From positions 143,881 to 207,880 of the forward strand of contig NZ_JABBXA010000014.1 of NCBI RefSeq assembly GCF_014161445.1: 64,000 nucleotides of DNA, read 5' to 3'. The first letter of the stretch is position 1. Every line of letters starts with the position of its first letter. The DNA comes from Microbispora sp. H13382 (GTDB taxonomy: Bacteria; Actinomycetota; Actinomycetes; Streptosporangiales; Streptosporangiaceae). This document shows positions 8,540 through 16,868 of the stretch, piece by piece. Under the pieces are notes generated by a model. It did not search any database, was not told where the DNA came from, and saw nothing but the letters and a program-made list of their open reading frames with translations. A program made the position numbers and the translations under genes.

Positions 8540-10323
8540 CCTTCGACCCGCTCGCCCCTGTTCCCTACGGTGCCCGAGGTGGCGCCCGTGTCAAGGGGTG
8601 CCGGGCCATGCGGGTCATTCGCAGGTCCGGTCGGGACCGGCGTGTGGGCCGGCCCGGCCGCGGTGTCGGCGCCGGAGAATTCCGCGGCAGTGCTGACAAT
8701 GCCGGCGGTTACGGCCGTGGCGGCCTGCCGTACCGCCTCGTCCAGCCGGGTGATGGCAGCCTGCAGCGCGGTGATCTCGGGGCCGGTGACCTCACGGACG
8801 GCCGCCGGAACCTCCTGGAGAGACCTGGCAAGGTCCGCGGGCAGCCGGTCCAGGGCGTCCCGCGTTTCTTCCAGCAGCCGTACGGTGCGACCGGCGGTGT
8901 CCGAGACCATCTCGATCCTCGCGGCATGCGCGCTCGCGGTTCCGGCCCAGTCGTCGAGCGCCTCCCTGATGTCGGCTCCGGCGCCGCCGAGCACGGCGGA
9001 GAGGGTGCCGCTGCCGCTGGTGAGCGCATGGCTGATCCGGTCACCGCTCTCGGTGGCGGCGGTCTCCACCCGGCCGACGGCGGAACCGATACCGGCCGTC
9101 GCGCTCACCAGCTCGCCGACCCGCGCGTCCAGGCTCGCCGCCGTGTCGCGTACGGCCTGCCCGGTCGAGCTCGCGAGGTCGCGGACGACCTGGCCGGTTG
9201 AGTCCGCCAGTTCCCGCACGGCCTGGCCGGTCGAATCTCCCAGATCCCGCACCACCAGGCCTGTCGAGGCCGCGAGATCCTTCACGACCTGCCCCGCGGA
9301 TGTCGTCAGATCCCGGACGACCTGTCCTGTGGACGACGTCATTTCGCGTACGGCCTGTTCGGTCAGCGTCGCCAGCTCGTCGACGGACTTCCGTACGCCG
9401 CTGGTCGAATCGAGGATGACGGTGCTGAGCCGGTCTCCGACGCGGTCCACCGCCACGTCCGTCTTCTCGCCGACGGAGTCGATGGCGTAGGCGGTGCGCT
9501 CGACCGAGTGCAGCAATGTCTCCGCGGCAGAGGAGACCGCGGCCATGTGCTTGTCGAGGGTCGCGATCGAGTCTCGCACCTCGGCGACGCCCGCCGTCAG
9601 CGCATCCGTGGCCTGGCCGGTGGCCTCCAACGCCTTCTCGAGTTCCTCCACCACCTGCGTGTGAACCTTGCTCATGGTCCTGCCGACCTTGTTCAGCTCG
9701 CTCGCGCTCTTGGTCAGCTCGGCCTGGAACCGGGCCGGCGAGGCCAGCTTCACCTGACCGAGGTGCAAGGTCGCTCTGGTGAGTGCGGCCAGCAGGCGTG
9801 AGCGAAGGGCGACAACCTCTTCCTCGGCCTCCTGCTCGATCGAGCGGCGCAGGAGCCTCTCCCACAGAGTGATGACGATGAGCGCGCCGATCACCCCCAG
9901 GGTCATGAAGGCGATGCTGTCGAACCGCAGCCAGCCCGGCAGCCTCCCGTCGAAGCCCTGCTGCCACATCTCCAGGAACGGCCGGCGCGCCGCCTCGACG
10001 CCTGCCGCCGCGAGGGTCTCGCCGTACGCAGTCGTGGCCATCTTGAGGCCGAACCAGGTGGTGACGATGGGGAGGAAGACGAGTACAGGCTGTACCACAT
10101 CGATGATCTTGTGGGCCCTGTGCCGAATGCTTGAGTCAGCCGGGATCGAACGGACCGACTCTCCGGGCGGGAAGGCGGCGAACAGGTCCACCTCGCACCA
10201 CAGCTCGGCCTTGCCGGGGTCGTCCAACGCGTCTGCCAGCTCTGTCAAGTGGTCCGCGCGCGCGGACAACGCGGGATGTCCGGCGAGCTCACGGAGTTCG
10301 GCGGCAAGCTCCTGATCCGTCAC
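8527..10323 (-). CDS. Two-TM membrane protein with long coiled coil (ZorA/MotA-like)
   Basis: A 598-aa protein from GTG 10323. A helical cytoplasmic N-terminus (1-70) is followed by two hydrophobic segments near residues 73-95 and 135-155, then about 400 residues of almost uninterrupted helix and coiled coil. Residues of about 318-398 are seven 11-residue repeats of the form TGQVVRDLxxS, a hendecad coiled coil. A short Pro-rich tail ends the protein. Two TM helices plus a long helical tail, encoded next to a MotB-like subunit with a TM aspartate, resemble ZorA of Zorya, a MotA-type stator with a long cytoplasmic tail. ZorA and MotA usually have more TM helices, so this is a remote or convergent match. 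A TTG start further upstream (10431) is possible but has no Shine-Dalgarno sequence and a proline-rich, non-helical leader, so I prefer GTG 10323. Confidence 0.6.
   Translation of the reverse strand: MTDQELAAELRELAGHPALSARADHLTELADALDDPGKAELWCEVDLFAAFPPGESVRSIPADSSIRHRAHKIIDVVQPVLVFLPIVTTWFGLKMATTAYGETLAAAGVEAARRPFLEMWQQGFDGRLPGWLRFDSIAFMTLGVIGALIVITLWERLLRRSIEQEAEEEVVALRSRLLAALTRATLHLGQVKLASPARFQAELTKSASELNKVGRTMSKVHTQVVEELEKALEATGQATDALTAGVAEVRDSIATLDKHMAAVSSAAETLLHSVERTAYAIDSVGEKTDVAVDRVGDRLSTVILDSTSGVRKSVDELATLTEQAVREMTSSTGQVVRDLTTSAGQVVKDLAASTGLVVRDLGDSTGQAVRELADSTGQVVRDLASSTGQAVRDTAASLDARVGELVSATAGIGSAVGRVETAATESGDRISHALTSGSGTLSAVLGGAGADIREALDDWAGTASAHAARIEMVSDTAGRTVRLLEETRDALDRLPADLARSLQEVPAAVREVTGPEITALQAAITRLDEAVRQAATAVTAGIVSTAAEFSGADTAAGPAHTPVPTGPANDPHGPAPLDTGATSGTVGNRGERVEGWHP
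9133..9363 (-). repeat. Seven tandem 33-bp coding repeats (hendecads)
   Basis: Seven in-frame 33-bp units within the ZorA/MotA-like gene, each coding 11 residues around the core TGQVVRDL. The 11-residue period fits a slightly right-handed coiled coil. Boundaries are approximate because the outer units are diverged. Confidence 0.7.
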
Positions 10324-10396
10324 GGAAGACCGACGTCCTCTCGTCAGATTCGGGTCAGCGTCAAAGGGGATTCCGGGTGGACCGGTCCAGACGCGA

Positions 10397-10438
10397 GAAA
10401 TCGGCGTGATCTTCCCGATTTCGTGGTGCAAGTGTCAA
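10397..10438 (-). promoter_or_regulatory. Candidate promoter with overlapping operator for the motor/triad operon
   Basis: On the - strand, TTGACA (10438-10433) and GAAGAT (10414-10409) are separated by 18 nt, a plausible sigma-70-type promoter about 85 nt upstream of the GTG at 10323. An 8-bp perfect inverted repeat, GAAATCGG-N10-CCGATTTC (10397-10422), sits across the -10 box and part of the spacer, where a bound dimer would block RNA polymerase. No regulator gene is evident nearby. Confidence 0.4.
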
Positions 10439-10503
10439 CTATTGGCCGTGCAAATGGTTAGAAATGCCTATGCGATCAGTGAGGCGAAGGCGGATCCCGG
10501 CCC

Positions 10504-11103
10504 TCAGCTCCGGGTGAGGGTCCAGGCGCCGTCGGCGTGGACGGTGACGAGACGGGTGCCGACGGGCAGGAGGGCCTTGCCCCTGTACCTGCCGATCTGG
10601 TTGAAGAGCAGGTCGCCGTAGGAGCCGATGCGGATGTTGGCGTGCACGATGAAGTTGGCCTCGCCGTTGTGCGCGGCGCGGACGGTGTGCAGGCCGCGGG
10701 TGGGGGAGAGCTTGAGGACCTGGTCGCCGGTGCCGCGGATCGTCGCCGAGCACCAGCAGCGTGCCTTGGCCAGGGGCAGGAACGTCGCCGTCCAGTATCC
10801 GTCGGCTTTGATCTCCAGCCCACTCGTGCCCCTGGTGCCGTAGTCGTTGTAGAGCACTGTCCCCGTGTAGGGCCCGATCTCGTTGACCAGGTACTCCCCG
10901 GCCCTTCCGTGCGGGTCGACCGCGTGGACGATGAAGTTGGACTCGCCGTCGTGGGTGAAGCGGATCAGGCCTGGCTTCTTCGTGGCGTGGATGCGGACGA
11001 CGTCGTCACCCTCGCCCCGATAGGTCGTGTCGGCGTGGGCGGCAGCGGGCGTGGCGAGGGCGGCGGCGGTCAAGGCCAGTACGGCGAGCATGCGGCGGAA
11101 CAC
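10504..11103 (-). CDS. Secreted protein with two internal beta-rich repeats
   Basis: A 199-aa protein with a clear Sec signal peptide: basic FRRM, then a hydrophobic Leu/Ala stretch, with likely cleavage after AHA near residue 24. The mature part holds two copies of an approximately 80-residue unit. Each contains a GDDVVRI/GDQVLKL start, an NFIVHA segment, a GEYLVNEIG/GDLLFNQIG segment and a Trp-containing end (GYWTATF, GAWTLT). The family is unknown to me, but this kind of duplicated small beta domain is common in secreted actinomycete proteins. I chose GTG 11103 because GAGGAG lies 8 nt upstream and the signal peptide begins there; a longer reading frame to 11220 adds an implausible Arg/Pro-rich leader. 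It is the last gene of a three-gene - strand unit, 11 nt after the broken ADP-ribosylglycohydrolase. Confidence 0.75.
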   Translation of the reverse strand: MFRRMLAVLALTAAALATPAAAHADTTYRGEGDDVVRIHATKKPGLIRFTHDGESNFIVHAVDPHGRAGEYLVNEIGPYTGTVLYNDYGTRGTSGLEIKADGYWTATFLPLAKARCWCSATIRGTGDQVLKLSPTRGLHTVRAAHNGEANFIVHANIRIGSYGDLLFNQIGRYRGKALLPVGTRLVTVHADGAWTLTRS

Positions 11104-11114
11104 GGGCGTTCTCC

Positions 11115-12141
11115 TCAGAGGGGGTAGCGGTCGGTCCAGTAACTGTGTGAGGTGGGTTCTGTCAGGAGGTCGTAGGTGATCTTCACGAGGGTCTTGCGGC
11201 CTTCCACCGTGTCGAGCCACTCAGGGGGCAGGAATCTGAACCCGTGCTGGGCGCCGAGGATGCTGCCGCAGATGGCGCCGGTGGAGCCGGAGTCGCCGGA
11301 GTGGTTGACCGCCAGGAGGAGGGCCGTTCTCGGGTCGGATTCGGCCAGCGCGCAGTAGACGGCGATCGCGAGAGCCTCCTCCGCGACCCATCCCGCCCCG
11401 AGCGATTCGACCGCCTCAGCCGTCGGCTCGGGCCCCGCGGCCAGGTGGACGGCGGCGCGCAGAGCGCTGACGGTCTCTTCGTGCGCGGGGGTGCCGTTGA
11501 GGCGGTCGAGGGCCTGCTGTACGGCCTGCTCCAGGGATTCGCCGCGAACCAGGTCGTGGATGATCGCGGCGAAAGCGCCGGCGGACAGCGAGGCCGTAGG
11601 ATGCCCGTGCGTGAGGTAGGAACAGCGGGCGGCCGTCTCGAACGGGTCGAACACCGACAGTCCGAAAGGCGCGGAACGCATCACGGACCCGCAGTCTTTG
11701 GAGAGCGGGTTGATCTCACCGACGGCGCCAGGGGCGGGGACGTCCACGTGCCGCCCGCCGGCGTACAGCCCTGACAGGCAGGCCCGGCGCCCGCTTCGCG
11801 TACAGCCAGCCCTCTTGTCTGAGCCACCCGTTGCGGATGCTGTCGTCCGCCGGCGGCGGCCCCGGGAACTGCTGAGTGTCGAGCCAGCGGAGATAGGCGT
11901 TCCGGACGGCTCCGACGGGGTCGATGTGATGAAGGCGTGCGCGGATCAGCCCTTCTGCCGTGAACAGGGTCATCTGGGTGTCGTCGGTGACCTCGGTCGT
12001 GACCATGTCGCGTAGTCCGTCCGGCCCGTGAGCGGCGCGGATCTGAGTTAGGGACATGACCTCGACGGGGTTGCCCAGAGCGTCTCCGATGGCGCCGCCG
12101 AGCATGCAGCCCATGACGCTGGAGTAGTAGCCCATGCTCAC
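11115..12141 (-). pseudogene. ADP-ribosylglycohydrolase (DraG/ARH family), frameshifted
   Basis: Two adjacent - strand frames together make one ADP-ribosylglycohydrolase. The 5' part (from GTG 12141) has GGAIGDALGNPVE and TDDTQMTLFTAEG, the substrate- and Mg-binding signatures. The 3' part (to stop 11115) continues with GLYAGGRHVDVPAPG, SKDCGSVMR and NHSGDSGSTGAICGSILGA. The break falls at 11775-11782, where CAGG is repeated in tandem on the + strand (CCTGCCTG in the gene). Deleting one CCTG restores a smooth join APG-LSGLYAGG. Enzymes of this family remove ADP-ribose from proteins or small molecules. Unless there is programmed slippage, a sequencing error or slipped-strand switching, the gene is inactive here. 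Its start overlaps the DUF4352-like stop (GTGA at 12138-12141). Confidence 0.8.
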
Positions 12142-12776
12142 TGGGCCAGGGAGACGGTCACACCATCGGAGAACATCGAGTCGTGCAGCTCGACCGCCTT
12201 GAGCTTGATGTCTCTGGGCACGTCGAACAGCAGGATGCCGTTCACCGCGTTCCCAGGGTTGATGTTGTTGAGGAACGCGTTGGAGCCCTTGAGCCCGAGC
12301 GCGGCGGCTCCCGAGTCGGCGTCGAACGTGCGGCCCTTGGCGTCGCTGAGCTTCTGCGCCGAGTCGCTGAACATCTGCGCCTCGTCGCCGATGTTCTTCA
12401 CGGTCAGGTGGATCAGGACGTACTGCCCCTGGGCCTTGGAGACGGTGAAGCCCTCCCCGACCTGGGACAGTCCCTTCTCGACCTTGCTGACCTTGAACGC
12501 GAACTTGCCGTCCTTGACCACGTCGCCCAGCCCGGGGGCCTGAGGCTTCCTCGGCTTGTCGGTCTGGGTGGTGTGCTCGGGCGTCTCGGCCCGGCTCACC
12601 TGGGTGTCATTCTGTCCGCCGCTCTTGAGGGCCGTTCCAAGGACGATCAGGCCCATGAGCACGGCGCCGCCGATCAGGAGCGCTTTCAGGCAGCCGCCGC
12701 CCTTCTTCTGCACGACGACGGTCTGGGGGTAGGGCGGCGGGTAGCCGTGCGGCGGCTGCTGGGGGTTCGAGTGCAT
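12138..12776 (-). CDS. DUF4352-like membrane-anchored protein
   Basis: A 212-aa protein from ATG 12776. It has a Pro/Tyr/Gln-rich cytoplasmic N-terminus (1-22), a KKGGG turn, one TM helix (about 30-50), a polar linker, then an immunoglobulin-like outer domain of about 140 residues. That domain carries YVLIHLTVKNIGDEAQMF and GILLFDVP, the typical core of DUF4352/telokin-like domains. The upstream extension (to 13025) is Arg-rich and lacks a Shine-Dalgarno sequence; ATG 12776 has GAAGAAGG about 7 nt upstream. Its role is unknown, and such proteins sit at the actinomycete cell surface. The gene overlaps the ADP-ribosylglycohydrolase by 4 nt and diverges from the kinase at 12983, with 206 nt between them for promoters. 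Confidence 0.75.
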   Translation of the reverse strand: MHSNPQQPPHGYPPPYPQTVVVQKKGGGCLKALLIGGAVLMGLIVLGTALKSGGQNDTQVSRAETPEHTTQTDKPRKPQAPGLGDVVKDGKFAFKVSKVEKGLSQVGEGFTVSKAQGQYVLIHLTVKNIGDEAQMFSDSAQKLSDAKGRTFDADSGAAALGLKGSNAFLNNINPGNAVNGILLFDVPRDIKLKAVELHDSMFSDGVTVSLAQ

Positions 12777-12982
12777 GGAGAGGCCTTCTTCGTCGTTGCC
12801 GGCCGAGGATCCGCGGCGGGGGTGTGAACGAGGACTGGCGTAAGTAAAGCACGCTGTGAACCAGGCACACAAGTTAGTTCGAGGTTGCATGAGACATGCT
12901 CCTGTGTCATGTTTCTTGCGGCGCATAGAGCGGTGAATCCGCTCGAACTGGATGCGCCTTCTGACATCAGCACGGAGGGTGC

Positions 12983-14839
12983 GTGCAGCCGCTGTTGACG
13001 GGCGATCCCCACCGGATCGGCCCATACCTGGTGGTCGGCCGTCTCGGTGCGGGCGGCATGGGGATTGTCTACGCGGCCGTGGACGGCTCCGGCAGGCGTG
13101 TCGCGGTCAAGCTCGTCCATGAGGCCCTGTCGGTCGATCTCGAGTTCCGGCGCCGCTTCAGCAGGGAGACCTCCGTACTCGCCGGAGTCGAGGGAGCCTG
13201 TCTCGCCCGTGTGCTCGACTCCGACCCCGGCACTGAGCGCCCGTGGCTGGCCACGGAGTTCATCCCCGGGCCCACGCTGGAACAGCACGTGCAGGCCGAG
13301 GGGCTGCTGACGGGCGACGCCCTGTACGGCCTGGCCGCCGGGGTGGCGGAGGCGCTCGTGGCCATGCATGCCGCCGGGGTCGTGCACCGCGATCTCAAGC
13401 CGCCGAATGTGATCCTCTCGCCGCAGGGTCCCCGGCTCATCGACTTCGGCATCGCCAAGGTCCTCGACTCCACCTCGATGACGCACACGGGAACGCTGAT
13501 CGGCTCGCCCGGGTGGATCAGCCCCGAGGAGTACGGCGACGGACATGCCGGCACCCCGGCCGACGTCTACGGCTGGGGCCTGCTGGTGCTGTACGCGACC
13601 ACGGGTGAGCCGCCGTACGGCACCGGCCGTCCCGAGGTGCTGGCCTACCGGGTACGCGAGGAGACCCCCGACCTCCAGGCCGTGCCGGAGGACCTGCGTG
13701 ACCTCGTGGGCCGGGCACTTGCCAAGGGTCCCGCAGAACGGCCCGCCGCGGCCGACGTCCTCGCGGCGGTGACCGAGATCTGGCAGTGCGAGGAGCCCGA
13801 GACGGAGCCGGGCGACCTCACCTCGTTCATCCAGCGGACCTGGGTGCTCCCTGCGCACGAGACGCCCGACTGGCCCGAGGTCCGCGTCGCTCCCGCTCCG
13901 CCGGCCAGGCTCCTGCAGTCAGAGGAGCCGGTGACCGGACCGGCGACGGTCGAATCCGCTGCCGCACCGGCAGGTCCTGCGCCTGTCTCCGGAGCCGACG
14001 CCGCACCGGTGACGGTCGCCGGTCGGCGATCCGGAGCGTCCTGGATCCACGCCTACATCGCAACCGCGGCCGCGGTCACCCTGATCGCTGTGACCGCCAT
14101 CATCGCCGCGTCCGCCTCCGAGCAGGCCGCCCCCGTCGTCCCGCAGGCAGCGCCTGCTTCCCAGGGGTCGGCCCCCGTCACGTCAGCCCCCGTCACGTCA
14201 GCCCCCGTCACGTCGGCCACGGTCACTGCGACGCCGACGGAGAGCCGGAAGGAGAAGCCGGAAGCCGCGGGCAGGAGGGTGTCCTTCAAGGGCGTCTCTC
14301 TGACGCTCCCCAAGGGCTGGCGGATGACGACCGACGGCGACGATCGGGCCTGCGTGGAGTCTCCCCGGTCAGGGGGAGTCGACGGTCCCTGGAACTTCTT
14401 CTGCCGTCCCGATTCCATGGCCATCGAGCTCACGTCCACCGAAGATGGCTGGCCGGGCTTCGGTATCGAGGACTCCGAATTCGGCTTCATGTGGGGCGAG
14501 CACGTGCCCTGCCTGACGGGAGGGGGCGTGCTCCGCGATCCCTACGGATCGAACTCGGAGGACGAGGGAGAGGCGGGGCTGTACTACGGCATCGATCCCT
14601 ACGCCTCACGGCTCGTCCACTCCGGGCTGGCGAAGATGCGTGACGGCAGGAAGGCGTACTACCGGGAGTGGCAGGTCGCCTGCGAGGTCAACCTCGCGTA
14701 CACGATGATGATCTGGTATCTGCCGCAGTCGAAGGTCGCCTTCTACGTGCTGAGCGCCCATCCAGAGGACGAGAAGGGCTACAAGAAGATCATCGCTTCG
14801 GTGGACCTCAGGGGCTACAAGCATGCGGCTAAACTGTGA
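12983..14839 (+). CDS. Membrane-anchored Ser/Thr protein kinase (PknB type)
   Basis: A 618-aa Hanks-type kinase. The glycine loop GAGGMG is at residues 22-27, the ATP lysine is Lys43 in VAVK, HRDLKPPN begins at His135 (catalytic Asp137), and DFG is at 154-156. The kinase domain ends near residue 270. After an acidic, Pro/Ala-rich juxtamembrane region there is one TM helix (354-376). A Thr/Ser/Pro stalk with three APVTS repeats follows, then an extracytoplasmic C-terminal domain of about 190 residues with several Cys and Trp. No PASTA repeats are visible. GTG 12983 has GGAGGG upstream. The 3' end lies 60 nt before the preferred start of the methylase gene (14899). The kinase may sense an external signal and phosphorylate the methylase protein; that link is inference. 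Confidence 0.88.
   Translation: MQPLLTGDPHRIGPYLVVGRLGAGGMGIVYAAVDGSGRRVAVKLVHEALSVDLEFRRRFSRETSVLAGVEGACLARVLDSDPGTERPWLATEFIPGPTLEQHVQAEGLLTGDALYGLAAGVAEALVAMHAAGVVHRDLKPPNVILSPQGPRLIDFGIAKVLDSTSMTHTGTLIGSPGWISPEEYGDGHAGTPADVYGWGLLVLYATTGEPPYGTGRPEVLAYRVREETPDLQAVPEDLRDLVGRALAKGPAERPAAADVLAAVTEIWQCEEPETEPGDLTSFIQRTWVLPAHETPDWPEVRVAPAPPARLLQSEEPVTGPATVESAAAPAGPAPVSGADAAPVTVAGRRSGASWIHAYIATAAAVTLIAVTAIIAASASEQAAPVVPQAAPASQGSAPVTSAPVTSAPVTSATVTATPTESRKEKPEAAGRRVSFKGVSLTLPKGWRMTTDGDDRACVESPRSGGVDGPWNFFCRPDSMAIELTSTEDGWPGFGIEDSEFGFMWGEHVPCLTGGGVLRDPYGSNSEDEGEAGLYYGIDPYASRLVHSGLAKMRDGRKAYYREWQVACEVNLAYTMMIWYLPQSKVAFYVLSAHPEDEKGYKKIIASVDLRGYKHAAKL
14171..14215 (+). repeat. Three tandem 15-bp repeats in the kinase stalk
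   Basis: Three consecutive copies of GCCCCCGTCACGTCA (the last ends in G) encode Ala-Pro-Val-Thr-Ser three times in the extracytoplasmic stalk. Such units commonly change in copy number by slippage. Confidence 0.85.
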
Positions 14840-14898
14840 ACGCCATACACGTAAGTCCCGGAGATGCTCGCGAGCCGGGAACGATGAGGAGGCCGATG

Positions 14899-16749
14899 AT
14901 GGCGGGGGACGAGGCGACCGTCACCGCGGCCGATATCGCCAGAATGGTCGGCGTCGGCCGCGCAGCCGTGAGTAACTGGCGCAAGCGGTACGAGGACTTC
15001 CCGACACCGGTCGGCGGCACCGCGACCAGCCCCACGTTCTCGCTCAAGGCCGTGGAGGAGTGGCTTCTCCACCAGGGCAAGGTCGAGGAGGTCCCGCTCA
15101 GGGAACGCGCCTGGCAGCAGATCAGGAACGCCGCCGACGACCTGCACCTGGGAGCGGTGGTCGCCGAGGCCACCGAGCTCCTACTGGGCCAGGGGAAACG
15201 CCGTCTCGTCGCTGCTCCCGCCTGGCGGCTGCTGCAGGAGCTCGCCGAGGAGCAGGGGAGTGCCGAGGCGGCCCGGTTCCTTCTCGACCGCTACGCCGAC
15301 GTTCACTCCCGCCGCCTGTTCGAGACGCCGTTGGAGATCGCGCAGTTCATGGCGAGGCTGGCCGGCCCGGACGTCCGATCCGTCCTCGACCCCGCGTGTG
15401 GTCTCGGGACACTCCTCACCACGATCCGCGATCTGGACCACGCGTACGGTCAGGAGGCGGACGACACCGTCGCACGTCTCGCCCGGACACGTCTGGCTCT
15501 GGCGCAGATCGAGGGATCGGTGGGGACCGGTGACTCCCTGCGCTGCGACTCCTGGCCCGATCTCGTTGTGGATGCGGTTTTGTGCCACCCACCGTTCAAC
15601 GAGCGCAACTGGGGATACGACGAACTGGCTAGTGACCCCCGCTGGGCGTACGGCCTGCCGCCCAAGGCCGAATCAGAGCTCGCGTGGGTGCAACATGCCC
15701 TGGCACACCTGAAACCCGGCGGCATCGCCGTCTTACTGATGCCCGCCGTGGCCGCCAACCGCCGGTCCGGCAGGCGGATCAGGAGCAATCTCCTCCGGCA
15801 GGGGACGCTGCAGGCGGTCATCGGCCTGCCGTCGAGGATGGGGGTGGGCACGGGCCTTCCCCTGCACCTGTGGGTTCTCCGCAAGCCGGCCGGGGGCGAC
15901 CCGGTTCCATCCCACGTTCTTATGGCCGAGGCCGAGCCGGAGACCTTCGACGAGATCGCCGACCGCTGGCAGCAGTTCCGTTCCGCCCCCGGGCAACGGG
16001 CGGAACAAGCAGGGCCGGTGTGTGCCGTCCCCATCATCGAGTTGATGGACGAGAACGTCGACCTCACCCCCGGCCGGCACGTGAGCATGGAAGACCAGGC
16101 GTCGGGACAGCAGTTCCCGGCGGTCCGCGAGCAGCTGCTCCAACGCCTGGAGCGGTTGACCACGATGGTCCCCGAAGCCGTTCCCGCTCCGGCCAAGACG
16201 ATGCCCTCGGTCGATCTCGCCGAGGTGGAGCGGGCCGGGGCGATCAAGGTGTTCAGTTCGGGGCGGTTCGACATATCCGGATCGGGCGACCCTGTCATCA
16301 CCGACCAGGACCTGTTTTCCGGAGCCACACCGCAGTCTCGCACCCAGCCGGACGACCGCATCGTCACAGAACCGGGTGACGTCGTCGTAGCCGCCAGAGC
16401 AGGCGAGTTCGCGGTGAGAGTCCTCACGGAGAAGGGGATCGTGCTCGGCCCGCGACTGACTCTCCTACGACCCGACCCACAACGGATCGACGCGTACTTC
16501 CTCGCGGGCTTCCTGAAGGCGACCTCCGCTGGGCCAGGCAGCGGTTCCCAATCGAGCATCAGCCGATTCGACCCGCGCCGGGTGCTGGTCCCGCGTATGC
16601 CCATCGAGGAGCAGCGGCGCTACGGCGAGGCCTTCCGGAGAGTCTTCGAGTTCGAAGACGAGCTCCGGAACCTCGACATCGCCGGCCGCGCCACCGCCGC
16701 CGCCATCGTCAAGGGCTTCGGCACGGGCGAGCTCGCTCCTCCGGCCTGA
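14899..16749 (+). CDS. HTH-N6-adenine methylase-TRD fusion (first copy)
   Basis: A 616-aa protein in three parts. Residues 7-60 are a MerR-like HTH (TAADIARMVGVGRAAVSNWR). Residues of about 130-370 are a class I N6-adenine methylase core with motif I DPACGLGT at 164-171. The C-terminal 180 residues resemble an HsdS target-recognition half, including VLVPRMPIEEQRR. The catalytic motif IV is HPPF at 230-233 where NPPF/DPPF/SPPF is normal, which may weaken or abolish catalysis. I prefer ATG 14899 because AGGAGG lies 6 nt upstream and the start then aligns with the paralogue at 54293 (MAGDEATV against MPDPATV); a GTG at 14836 overlapping the kinase stop is the alternative. No restriction subunit is nearby. 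It could be an orphan methylase or a DNA-modification sensor. Confidence 0.82.
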   Translation: MAGDEATVTAADIARMVGVGRAAVSNWRKRYEDFPTPVGGTATSPTFSLKAVEEWLLHQGKVEEVPLRERAWQQIRNAADDLHLGAVVAEATELLLGQGKRRLVAAPAWRLLQELAEEQGSAEAARFLLDRYADVHSRRLFETPLEIAQFMARLAGPDVRSVLDPACGLGTLLTTIRDLDHAYGQEADDTVARLARTRLALAQIEGSVGTGDSLRCDSWPDLVVDAVLCHPPFNERNWGYDELASDPRWAYGLPPKAESELAWVQHALAHLKPGGIAVLLMPAVAANRRSGRRIRSNLLRQGTLQAVIGLPSRMGVGTGLPLHLWVLRKPAGGDPVPSHVLMAEAEPETFDEIADRWQQFRSAPGQRAEQAGPVCAVPIIELMDENVDLTPGRHVSMEDQASGQQFPAVREQLLQRLERLTTMVPEAVPAPAKTMPSVDLAEVERAGAIKVFSSGRFDISGSGDPVITDQDLFSGATPQSRTQPDDRIVTEPGDVVVAARAGEFAVRVLTEKGIVLGPRLTLLRPDPQRIDAYFLAGFLKATSAGPGSGSQSSISRFDPRRVLVPRMPIEEQRRYGEAFRRVFEFEDELRNLDIAGRATAAAIVKGFGTGELAPPA

Positions 16750-16868
16750 CTTGCGGCGAACGAGAAGAGGCGGGCTGCTTTGGGGCGGATCGTCGCACGC
16801 ATCTCCCAGCATTCCCTCCCAGCCTCGATTTCGCACTGAGCACTGCCAGTAGGAGCGTAGGCGAAGGG

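Noticed and set aside
9133..9363. Regular 33-bp repeats that look CRISPR-like
   Set aside because: The repeats are contiguous without spacers and code an 11-residue coiled-coil repeat in frame.
8006..9490. 494-aa open frame on the + strand
   Set aside because: It is antisense to the two membrane-protein genes, with low-complexity Ser/Arg/Thr composition.
10323..10431. Upstream TTG start for the coiled-coil membrane protein
   Set aside because: It has no Shine-Dalgarno sequence, and the added 36 residues are proline-rich and overlap the candidate promoter/operator.
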